In this document: positions 55,098 through 64,000 of the stretch, in pieces
Position numbering within the stretch: position 1 is the first letter of the stretch
Layout: each line of letters begins with the position of its first letter
Source: Didymella arachidicola
Lineage: Eukaryota > Ascomycota > Dothideomycetes > Pleosporales > Didymellaceae
NCBI GenBank assembly: GCA_016630955.3
Contig: CM049985.1
Span: 1,426,001-1,490,000 of the forward strand
Length of the DNA stretch: 64,000 nucleotides
Direction: 5' to 3'
Made by a program: the position numbers and the translations under genes
The notes under the pieces: generated by a model
Seen by the model: the letters and a program-made list of their open reading frames with translations, nothing else
What the model was told of the DNA's origin: nothing
Database searches by the model: none

Positions 55098-56077
55098 TCT
55101 CGAAGACTTTGAGAGCGCAACAACCCTCGCAAGGCACCATTAGGGTTGGATTGCCTGCCAAGCATGCACGCTGCCCTTGCACCACCCGCGGGAAACCGGA
55201 GGTTCAGATGCAAAGCATAGAGTTGGACGCAGACTCTCTGCTCAATCGGTCAATATGCCAACGATAAACACTTCGAATCAGTGTTCATGGCCACATTCCG
55301 AAGGGACACACAGGCAGACATCGAAACCGTATCGACCACTTCGCACGGGCGGACCGAGCCCAGACTCAGACTAGCATCTGTATGCCAGCCACCCCGCATT
55401 ACCCTGCTTTGGATAGGGACAATCTTCACTGGCAAGGCTACAGGAAATGCAAGAAGCCCTGCGATCGACTACCATTCGGCCCACGACAAGATTGCCACTG
55501 CCAGATCCACTAGTTCTCGAACGGGAAGCGCAACGTGAACTACAAGCCACCAGGCCCGTGTTCAGCTGCACACACACTGACCCAGAAACACAGCACAAGT
55601 GCAGGTGTTGGCGCACACTGATCACGCGTCCAGCAATCAGGTGCTTTAGGAGGTCATGGTTCCACATGCAGATAGAAGGAGCATTCGTAATCGAGCCGCT
55701 GCATCTTGAATCTTCCGCTTCACTATGGCACACCTGCAGGACGAACGAGGCTCTCTCCTTTCGGAAGAGTTCCCAATCACTCCGAGAACCCCCCTCCCTA
55801 GGATTGCAACTGCATGCTTCCAGCGTCATTTTCCATTCCTTTGGGCGATGCTTTTCCAGTCAGCCTACAATATATAGCGTCATGCGATTGGACCTGGAGA
55901 GACCGCAAGCTCATATCTCAACATCGTTCTGGCAATATTCAGCCTACTCAACGTGGGAACCATGTCTTGAAATCACGATTGTCGAGGTCAGAATGGAACA
56001 TTGGACATGCGCGTATGCAGACGAAAAATGTGTGCTCAATTGAAGAATGAGTCTCCCCAATCTCGGAACAGTTGCTC
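55098..56077. other. Intergenic, 980 bp
   Basis: Convergent gap after POP8. A 198-codon frame at 55447-56043 is open from an ATG, but its Cys/Arg/Ser-rich composition and lack of any motif leave it unsupported. Confidence 0.4.
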
Positions 56078-56431
56078 TTACTCTCTGGACTTCTTGGACT
56101 TCTTTTTAGCTGGCTCAGGGGCCAATATCTGGTCAGGATCAGGGTAAGGAATCCCTTCAGCCTCCAGCAGGGCCCTCTTCCTGGCTGCGATTTTTTGGTC
56201 CATATTGTTGGTGGATTCGTCCAACTCAGACCACATCCATTCATGTAGCGACTTCCACCTGAGAAAAGCTTCACTCCCTGATTCGTTACCCATCTCTATC
56301 GTAGGCTGTCTGCCTTTTCCTGAGGCAGGAGAATCCATATCAGCAACCGAAGCCTCCTTCTCGTTCACGTTCCCCTCAAACGACTCCGGTGTGCACACTG
56401 CCTCCAGCCAATCCGTCACTTGCGGCGGATT
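56078..56431 (-). other. Open frame that continues directly past the WW-protein stop
   Basis: Right after the TAG that ends the WW-domain protein, the same frame runs on for 117 codons (NPPQVTDWLEAVCTPESFEG ... AEGIPYPDPDQILAPEPAKK), ending KKKSKKSRE at 56078. The amino-acid composition is protein-like: Glu/Lys/Trp-rich helices, a basic nuclear-type tail, and no Gly/Gln bias like the upstream protein. Its only internal start is an ATG 26 codons in. Possibilities: C-terminal part cut off by a recent stop, a separate small gene, stop-codon readthrough, or an exon reached by alternative splicing. Confidence 0.4.
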
Positions 56432-57851
56432 CTACCACCCGGGCTGCTGGGGACCGCCGTGTCCGCCATGACCGCCGTGGCCGCTTTGTGGGCCTCCGTA
56501 ACCACTCTGGCCAGGAGGTGGAGGGTATTGTTGTGGTGCGCCGCCGTGCTGATTGTGCTGGTGGTTGTCATAGTTTTGTGGCCCGCCGTAGTAGCCTTGT
56601 CCGCCTGAGTGCGCGGGACCTCCATAGCCAGCTGTTTTCATCAGTTGGTGTATTTGTACCAAATCCTAACAATGCTTACCTTGCGCACCATAACCTCCTG
56701 GTCCCTGAGGCTGTCCATAGCCCCCGTGCTGTTGAGGCTGACCACCGTATCCGGCCTGAGAGCCGTACTGACCCTGACCGTGCTGCTGACCAGGCCCGCC
56801 AAATTGGCCCTGAGGAGCTCCATGTTGCTGCTGACCACCGTAGCCGCCGTGCTGTTGAGCAGGCGAGGGCGATCCGTAACCGTGCTGACCCTGAGGGGTG
56901 CTGCTGTGTTGACCACCAGGTTGGTACGATGTGGGCGGTGCGCTGCCTGTGTATGTTCCGCCCGAAGAGGCAGCAGAGCCGTGGCTGTAACCGAAATCGT
57001 TGTTGGAAGGCTTGTTATGCTGGAAAAGATTAGAAAAGGCGTACGCAAACGTACGACTAGACACTCACCGATCCACCCATCAAACCACCAATCATGCCTC
57101 CAAGGCCACCACTACTCGATGACTGGTTGCCATGGTTCTGGTTGCTGCCTCCATGGTTACTGTTGTTACCGCTGCTGCCACCGAGGAGTCCACTAAGCGC
57201 ACCAAGTCCACCGCCGGACTGACCGCCGTGTCCAGAGCCGCTCTGTTTTCCACCGCCGAGAAGAGATCCGGCCAATTGACCAACAAGGTTTCCAGATCCG
57301 CCACTTCCGTGTCCAGAGGAACCGCCATGATTCTGCTTACCGCCACCAAGGAAGGAGCCTGCAAGCTGGCCGACAAGGTTGTTGGATCCGCCGCTGCCAT
57401 GGCTCTGCTTGTTGTTGCCCATGAGCGCATTCATGGCGAAGCCTCCAAGCGAGCGGTCGCCTGTCTGGCCATCGCCACCGATACCTCTTGATCCATCAGC
57501 GACGTCGCCAGGGCCCTCCGAGCCGGCGGGCTTGCTGTATGGGTTTGTGTTCTGCGCAGGTGTGCCGTGGTGGCTTCCACCTATGGGAGCTTCACTCGTG
57601 GGAAGGTCCCATTGTGAGACCCCGGTGCTGATCTGGACGTAGTAGTACTTGCGACTCCTGCATGTGTGTTAGTAGACTGTGGTGGGGTAAGTATGCGCGC
57701 TATGCGAGGACGACATTGGAAAAGCACAGGTGTTCCAGACGTACGAGTTGTCCCATTGGGCAATCCAGCCAGACGGCAATTTTGGCAGATTGGGGTCTGT
57801 AGGGCCCGAATCGGGAGATGTTGGCGGGTGAGGAGGAGTGGGCGCAGCCAT
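56432..57851 (-). CDS. WW-domain protein with long Gly/Gln/Tyr-rich tail
   Basis: Four exons: ATG 57851, introns 57744..57658 (87 nt, TACTAAC branch), 57068..57020 (49 nt) and 56679..56632 (48 nt, CTGAT branch), stop TAG at 56432-56434; 411 residues. A WW domain lies at about residues 20-55: LPSGWIAQWDNS ... KYYYVQISTGVSQWDLP, with both Trp and the Tyr triplet, suggesting binding to Pro-rich ligands. Then two repeats of the NLVGQLAGSxLGGGKQ type and prion-like GYGGQPQQHGGYGQ repeats to the end (GGPQQPGW). The same frame continues past the stop (see the next-door entry). Similar proteins are common in dothideomycetes, role unknown. Confidence 0.8.
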
Positions 57852-58409
57852 GTTGGGCTTCGAGGGGCGTGAGGCGGGGTAGGATGAAGCAGCAACGAAA
57901 AGTACACTCTTGTACGAGATGCGCGTGGATAGAGTTTAGGGAGGAAGTTGCGACTCAAGCTGTGAACAAGGCGCTTAATATGAGGCAGGTGCGGTGACTT
58001 GTCTGCTAGCGGTCATTGAACGTGATGCTCTCAAACGGCTATGCGAGCATCCCTGTAAGGCGTGCGTAAGTGGTCTCTGCATAGCCCCCAGGCTCAGCTT
58101 CGTTGGAACATCGAAAGACTGCAAAGCCACACTTCTGGAAGAACACCGATCATAAGCAGATAAGTAACCTGTAGGAGTGTCCGATGGAACTGGAATATAG
58201 GCAGCTTCCAATGCCCTCTGCATCAAGTGACAACGCCGGCCAAGGTGGAGCCCAACGGCCGTGCAGCCCGACCCAAACCCAATGCCAAACAATGCCCAGC
58301 TTCTTTACACAACCTCGAAAAGCCCCCAACGCCAGCCCGACAATCCCTTGACCATAATGTTCTAATACTACGATCCGCAAAACAAGTCCTCGCCCGTTGC
58401 CAACCGCCA
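57852..58409. other. Intergenic, 558 bp
   Basis: WW-gene promoter and 3' flank of the F-box gene. No distinct element seen. Confidence 0.5.
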
Positions 58410-60653
58410 TTACCAAGCATATCCGCCTTCATCAGCAGCTTCGTCGTTGCCATTCCATTCGTCGTCGCCACTGGGCTCAGCATCAAGGAAATCAGCTTCG
58501 GCGTAGATTTCCTCTCGCGGCCTGAAATTATCGATGCGGAAGATGACTGTGTGGCACTGGCCTTGAACGAAAGAAACCTGCTCCTCGTCCTCAGCCTCCT
58601 CATCTGAACCAGACGCTTCCGATTGCTCGTCGTAGCTTGCATTTGCCTTGGCCCGAGAGCGAAGACGTGTTGAGCCCCACTGTTCCTCTTTCTTCTTACG
58701 CTTAGACAGAAGCGGCGCATCGCTGTCGCTTTCCTCAGCCGTTTGAGGCTCTGCGGCTTCCTCAGAGACGCCCTCGATCAAAGAGTCTACCTTGTCCTTA
58801 CTGACGATCTGCTCTGTCGGCTCAGGTGTGGAGGCTGCCTGCTTCTCTTTCCACAATCTGAAGGCCTTCAATGATGCAAGATGAGGGTTGGGGGGCTCCC
58901 ACTTCCGCGCAAACACAGCTTGAAAAGTAGCGCTCCATTTTCTCCTAAACTCAGCTCGCTGTCGCCAGTCCGTGTCAACCATGGCAATGACAGTGAGATC
59001 TTGTAAGCTCGGCAAGCCTTCCGCTGAGTCTATAAGGGACTGAAAGAAATTGCTGGCCGACATAGAGTTCCATTTGCGCAGGTACTGCATATCAAGCGTA
59101 CGTAAACTCGAAGGCCAGGTGGGAACCTCATCTTCGCCGAGCAAAGTCTCATACAAAGGCTCGTTGTCAGACGACATGACAAGGGAGCTGTAGTATGCTG
59201 TGTCCATGCGAAGGACCTCAAGTCTAGGGCACGATTGCTTCAAGTCGACAAGGAAAGACAGGTTCAGCGCCTGGTTGTGATGCAAGACAAGCTCTTCAAG
59301 ATATGTGCCGTGACTGGTCAAGAAACTGGATAGTGCATCCGAGAGAAGCTCTCCGCAGTTGATGATGCTCAAGCTGACGAGGTTCGTTGGCAGAAGCGGT
59401 AGGAGGCGACCTCGAACGATACCACAAGTCTCGAATGTGAGTGACCTCAGATTCGGTAAGACAGCCAGTGCAGATCCAACCAGCTCTTCCATAGTGGGTG
59501 CTGTGTTATCGTCATCCTCTTCCTCATCTTCACGAGATGGCTCTGGATGATACTTCACCAACGTGACTTCGCGTAGACTTTGGAATGCTTGGTCACAGTG
59601 TATGCTCCTCATCCAGAGTGGGCCTCGCGGGCAATATGTGCTGTTCCATCGCCAACCGTAAAGGCGCAACTGCGTCTCGCGCAGCGCGGCAAAGAGCTCG
59701 TCTGGGTACACCCATCGGCGAACTCGTCGCAGTCGCCCACGATAGGGTGGTCGATCGATCGGATCGAAGATGTCGATCTCTCGAAGTGTAGTCAAGGCTT
59801 TCACAAGCGCTGCTAAGTCTGCTACACTATGCGTGGGGTCCGTCAATGTTGACATCTGAGTGGCATCCAATGTTAAGCGTTTTGGCATCACTTGGTAGTC
59901 TACATGTGCGCCAACGGGCGGTTGTATGAGATGGTGAACGAGATCCCTGCGGTTCTGTCTCATGGCAAAAATAGGCGGGTTACGATAAAGAGCTGTCAAC
60001 GCTGGTTTCGTAAACGTTGTACACATGTGTGCTAGCTGGGTCAGCCATGAGATGGATGTTGTAGGCTTTAAGTTCTCATCGTGCAAAGGGTGTGAGGCAT
60101 ATACAAAGATCTGGAGCAGAACATGATATGGCAGAGACTGCCATACGGGTTTGTGGCCGTCAGACGGGATCGACGTGGTTTCTGGTGTTGTATCTGAGGC
60201 CCAGTTGGGCTTTCGTATGCGGCCGACGACTAGGTTTTGTTTTGAGCGGGCCTTGTCGCGTGTCCTCTCACTCTTCCGAGGCTGCGGCGAGGGCGCTGCG
60301 GTCGCCTTGACTTTGGACGGCCTTGGCCTGACGTGCTCCTCAGGAATCTCAAAGTCCGCATCTGGATCCTCTTCATCATCCGAACTAAAGTCCTTGTATG
60401 ATACCTTGCGATGCCGCCTTGTCCTTGTTTTTTTATCGTTCTTTCTCGAGGGCTCAGGCGTAGGAGCCGGCTGGGATGATGTGCGTCGAGCGTCACGGTC
60501 ATCGTTGGCTCGGTGCCTCGTAGATTGTCGAGAGGGTGCAGGACGCTTCCATTTGGAGCTCTGCTCGTTTTCGGAGCTCTCAGACAAGCCTTCGTCACTG
60601 CTTGGCTCCTTGTATGACACAGTGCCGCGCTTGCGCTTTGTGCTTGCAGTCAT
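58410..60653 (-). CDS. F-box/leucine-rich-repeat-like nuclear protein
   Basis: Intronless frame of 747 residues from ATG 60653. The N-terminal 150 residues are basic and disordered with two similar motifs (VSYKEPSSDEG and VSYKDFSSDDE). An F-box-like segment follows (PVWQSLPYHVLLQIFVYASH), then irregular leucine-rich repeats (LPNLRSLTFETCGIVRGRLL, LPTNLVSLSIINCGELL, CPRLEVLRMDTAYYSSLV, LPSLQDLTVIAMVDTDW). The C-terminal third is acidic with KRKKKEEQWGSTRLRSRAKA. The architecture fits a substrate receptor of an SCF ubiquitin ligase acting in the nucleus. Substrate unknown. Confidence 0.78.
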   Translation of the reverse strand: MTASTKRKRGTVSYKEPSSDEGLSESSENEQSSKWKRPAPSRQSTRHRANDDRDARRTSSQPAPTPEPSRKNDKKTRTRRHRKVSYKDFSSDDEEDPDADFEIPEEHVRPRPSKVKATAAPSPQPRKSERTRDKARSKQNLVVGRIRKPNWASDTTPETTSIPSDGHKPVWQSLPYHVLLQIFVYASHPLHDENLKPTTSISWLTQLAHMCTTFTKPALTALYRNPPIFAMRQNRRDLVHHLIQPPVGAHVDYQVMPKRLTLDATQMSTLTDPTHSVADLAALVKALTTLREIDIFDPIDRPPYRGRLRRVRRWVYPDELFAALRETQLRLYGWRWNSTYCPRGPLWMRSIHCDQAFQSLREVTLVKYHPEPSREDEEEDDDNTAPTMEELVGSALAVLPNLRSLTFETCGIVRGRLLPLLPTNLVSLSIINCGELLSDALSSFLTSHGTYLEELVLHHNQALNLSFLVDLKQSCPRLEVLRMDTAYYSSLVMSSDNEPLYETLLGEDEVPTWPSSLRTLDMQYLRKWNSMSASNFFQSLIDSAEGLPSLQDLTVIAMVDTDWRQRAEFRRKWSATFQAVFARKWEPPNPHLASLKAFRLWKEKQAASTPEPTEQIVSKDKVDSLIEGVSEEAAEPQTAEESDSDAPLLSKRKKKEEQWGSTRLRSRAKANASYDEQSEASGSDEEAEDEEQVSFVQGQCHTVIFRIDNFRPREEIYAEADFLDAEPSGDDEWNGNDEAADEGGYAW

Positions 60654-62827
60654 GGTAGCGCTTGACCTGGAGTGGCGGGTCCAGCGGCGAATGTAGCAAG
60701 TGACTGGTGATATGGGGGCTATGAAACCACACGATCACAGTCGCATGTACTCATAGAGTGGTGTGCCGCTAAGGGTCCGTATGCGCTGGAGGATGGTGGT
60801 GCGTGAACACCATGAAGCTGAGGATGAATCTGGTCGTCCGCGACAAAGAGGCGACATCATCAAGGCACTAAGATCGCCCGCTAAATCTGGAACGAAGACT
60901 AGCACGCCAAGCCACATCTGTGGTTCCCTTGGGCTATAGCAAACGTCGCCTGCTATTCCTTCTTATCAGAATGGGCGGAAATTTTCAATCGTGTCTGATG
61001 AGTGTGACGCTGCATGTAATGCGCTGAGGGTTTCAGTGCTTTCTTCAAAGCAACTGCACTTCTTTGCGCCCCCACAACGTGGGGACGTGGGTTCCGATGC
61101 AAAATAGCATCAATATCAGGTTGTATTTCACTGAGACTTTGTACGGCTAGCTGAGCCACCGGAAAACGCGCTCATCAATACCGGAAGAATCGAAAGTGGT
61201 ACCTTGGTCCTTTGTGACCCAGTATTTGGTCTAAACAGCCTCGTGTTCCTTCCACCGGTTGAAGCTTATCTTGAAGGAGGGAGGATAAAATCAAGACAAT
61301 CATAGTATTGCACAATCACCAACATTACAGCCTGCGGCGCACATGAACCGTGTTATAGATCGCAGTCTCGCTCTGACAGCACACATCAAGGCAAGAAGCC
61401 AATGTTTGATTTCTCAAGCTCACGCGACGGTAAAGTGAGTCGGGAGGATTGTGCATCATCTGTCTCGGCCCGCGATAGCGCTCCAATACCCTGGTCGCTG
61501 GAATTGCCCTTTCGGCTACGGCGCTTGGACTAAGGCAGAGTTACACAGATCGCAAGGAGTTGTACGGTTGCATTAGTGAGATTGTAAGAGTACACCACGA
61601 ACTCCAAAATGTCTAAGAAATGACGAGACTGTTTTCGTCAGGACATAGAAATTGATCAGGTAGTTTCACGTGCGATTCCCTCAAGTCAATTGTCCAGCCG
61701 CCAGTGACATCGTCGTCGGCCCGCGGTAAAGCATTCCGTTTTCTGCATCCGTCCAGTCGCTAACTTTGCGAAGTCTGGCGCTATGTACCTCCTTTCGAAG
61801 TGCAGTAGCGCATAGCCGCAGCAACGCCGACCGTATGCAAGAGTATGCAGGCTGATTCATTTCCCAGCCAATCCCTTCTTCCAGTTTGCCTCAACAACAG
61901 CTTCTGGAATTAGAAGCTCGTGATCGCGACCGCGCGCCTATGCAAGACTTTGTCGCGCGCTGAATGTGAAGCAAAGGTTACGCGTCGCCCCTGCATCTGT
62001 AAAGCGGTGGGAGGCAAAGGTAGCACTGAGAACTTCCCTCAAGCTTGTAGGGTGAAACACGATCTGTCGTTTGTGTCACCTGGGCTGATCTTGACGTCGT
62101 CTGAGCTGCTGGGCACAGGGATCCCAGCCACCTCCTCTCCGCTATACTTGTCAGGCTGCAGTAGATCGATGTCGTGAGAGGATGGCTTCTGATGTTTGAC
62201 TGGACAACAACAGCCGTGCGTTGGCTTGCAGAACCGAAGTGCGACCTAGCACGGGTAGATGCTCGCTCAAAGTGTCAACAACACTGCGTTGCAAGATGTC
62301 GATAGGCTCTGATTGATTTGTAGTATTGATACTTCATTGTTAAAGTGTGTTTGTACAGAGGCCGTGAACGGAACGGATGCGCAATGTGGTGGGACAGAAC
62401 CCATGTATCGTACATACTGCAGAAAGAATGGCTGGCAATCGTTTAACGAGCCAAAAAATCCAAATGATATGATCCTCAAAGTCGTGAATAGTAACAATAA
62501 GACATTAAGTGGCTCTTGACATCTCGCATGTGCAGGAAGCGTCGAAACGCGAGGCGGCTCCCATTCAGAGAGACAAACAGAGGGAGGCTCAATAGGGATA
62601 ATTGCGCAAAAAAATTCAGGAGACTATCGCCTCATCGCAAAAAGAGGACGTGAACGATGCGCGTGACTGGGGTTCGTGATCGTGTACGGAAGCTTGCAGA
62701 GACTGTGCAGAAGATGGCCATAAGATATGTAATGGCATAAACTGGTCATCGTAATGGCGTGAATGTCGTCGAACGCTTTCAAATCAAAATTGCCGCCGTG
62801 GGTGCTTTTGTGACGAAGGAAACGCTT
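60654..62827. other. Gene-poor region, 2.2 kb
   Basis: No frame above about 85 codons and none with protein-like motifs or supporting splice signals; no RNA gene or repeat recognised. Slightly lower GC than coding flanks. Confidence 0.5.
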
Positions 62828-63892
62828 TCAAATGCCAACCGTGTCTTTAAACGAATGAGGTGTCGTGGTTCGTTGCTGAGCCTCTTCGACCCCTTCCATG
62901 CGCGTGTCTCTATCTCTAGAGCCCGCTGATGATGGTAAAGGAGCGGAGATAGGCGTGAATGAAGAGTATGTGTGACTGCGAGTAGGATCCGCAGATCCAT
63001 AGGCGAGTGGGGATTGCATTTCGCTGGATTGTCGTTGGACTTTCTCGAGTTCTAGCGGCTGGGGGCGTGCGCGCCGTCTTTTGCCTGAAGAAGATTCGGA
63101 ACTTTGTTCGTTGTGTATTTGATTTTGTGGAGTCATGGTATTCGTAGGCAATGCCTGTGTTGTCGCTTGCGATGGGGTTTGCGCCCGCGGCCGTTGTTCA
63201 GGGCTTGGACCCGAAGAAGACGCATCGGGGTGCGCGGTGATCGACTGTCGCCCTCGTCTAGGTGGTGGGTAGACCTCGCCTCGTGCTGCCGCCTCTTGCG
63301 CCCTCTGTTGCGCTTCTGCTTTGGTCGGTCGCCCTCTCTTTTTCTTGTTTGCGGGTTCGCCAGCATTCATTGACGTAGCATACGTAGGGCCACCAGCAGG
63401 AGGGTATTCGGGACCGAGCGGATATGGTGCTGGGCGGGGTTGTAGCAGGCGGCCGAGTGGAGCCGTTTCCTGCAGAGGACGTTTTCTACTCAGGTCGGAA
63501 CCAGGGTACATGCTGGGGTTCGGTAGTGGAGGACGGCTGTAGCCTGCACCAGAGTTGGAGTGGGCGATGTCGTTGTATGCTCTTTGGCATGAGTTGAGTG
63601 ACCGCCCTGGCATAACATTTAGCATTAAACGACCAGAAATATTGTAGGAAGAAGCGATAGGCACATACCAGGAGGAAGCGCCATGTCGTTCCATCGTACC
63701 TGGACTTGGTACTCGCGAATGAAGCTGTAAAGGACATGAGAAGATACTGGAGCGGCCTTTATTATCTCGGCAAGTAAATATATCTGAAGACAGTCAACTA
63801 TGTTCGGACGGAAACGGACGGTTGCCTGGCCTTGACGACGAACATACCTTCTCATGCTCTGACCACTGTCTTTCTGTTGCGGGCTGCTCCAT
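62828..63892 (-). CDS. SANT/Myb-like fungal protein with AT-hook-like motif
   Basis: Three exons: ATG 63892 (MEQPATERQWSEHEK), intron 63847..63784 (64 nt), exon 2 63783-63669, intron 63668..63607 (62 nt, ATGCTAA branch), exon 3 to 62828; 312 residues. Splicing gives WSEHEKIYLLAEIIKAAPVS, then VRWNDMALPPGRSLNSCQRA, a Trp-spaced helical module of SANT/Myb type known in many filamentous-fungal proteins. After a Pro-rich linker comes KKKRGRPTKAEAQQRAQEAA, an AT-hook-like motif, and a Ser/Gln-rich tail. Likely a DNA- or chromatin-binding factor. Confidence 0.75.
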
Positions 63893-64000
63893 GGTGTGCC
63901 TCTCGACTGGTGCCGAGGGCAGGCGCCGATAAGAAGTAGTCACGATGGATCCTAGTTACCTGCACCCAGACGAATCGAGCATCAGACGATCACAAGGCCG

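Noticed and set aside
55447..56043. 198-codon frame between POP8 and the WW gene
   Set aside because: Open from an ATG but Cys/Arg/Ser-rich with no recognisable segment; an antisense frame of 152 codons overlaps. Not enough to call a gene.

Overview
The window reads as nuclear DNA of a filamentous ascomycete (Pezizomycotina, most likely a dothideomycete). The reasons are many short introns (46-96 nt, mostly GTATGT/GTATGC-type donors, CTAAC/CTGAC branch sites and CAG/TAG acceptors), closely packed single genes on both strands without operons, the global regulator VeA, heterokaryon-incompatibility (HET) domain genes, an alpha-tubulin ending in EEY, and fungal-type Abp2, Pop8, Byr4 and XRCC4-like proteins. 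I found no convincing tRNA, rRNA, intact transposon or CRISPR array.

Layout. 1-20.7 kb is core housekeeping: the second-largest RNA polymerase III subunit (cut by the left edge), an SR-rich nuclear protein, splicing factor SF3B2/Cus1, an aldo-keto reductase, a small F-box-like protein, a Pga1-like GPI-mannosyltransferase subunit, alpha-tubulin, and the replication pair Ctf4 and Abp2 sharing a divergent promoter, then a Pex39-like (KPWE motif) protein. 21-23 kb carries the P-body protein Scd6. 23.7-30.3 kb is accessory: a same-strand tandem family of HET-domain genes, of which the first two are each broken by one in-frame stop, a short relic lies between them, and only the third is open. 30.5-40.3 kb has the sulfhydrylase Met17, VeA with a long upstream region, and two uncharacterised proteins. 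40.3-43.2 kb is a 2.9-kb gene-free stretch. 43.2-64 kb returns to ordinary genes: a WD40 protein, Byr4/Bfa1, an XRCC4-like repair protein, an uncharacterised nuclear protein, Pop8, a WW-domain protein with Gly/Gln-rich tail, an F-box/leucine-rich protein and a SANT-like/AT-hook protein.

The most unusual signal is in the gene-free stretch. Four diverged copies of a roughly 105-135 nt module (about 40959, 41309, 41623 and 42377) keep the same order of hairpins while the stem sequences change by compensatory substitutions. The main hairpin has a GNRA loop (GAGA or GAAA) in all four copies when read on the + strand. Nothing here encodes protein. This looks like a tandem array of a structured non-coding RNA, or of an element that keeps RNA structure. 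I cannot assign it to a known family.

Second in interest is the HET cluster with its pattern of decay, and third a pair of MCB (ACGCGT) boxes just upstream of CTF4. All gene models below were built by hand from splice signals and frame. Every multi-exon model given sums to a whole number of codons, but no transcript or homology search backs them.
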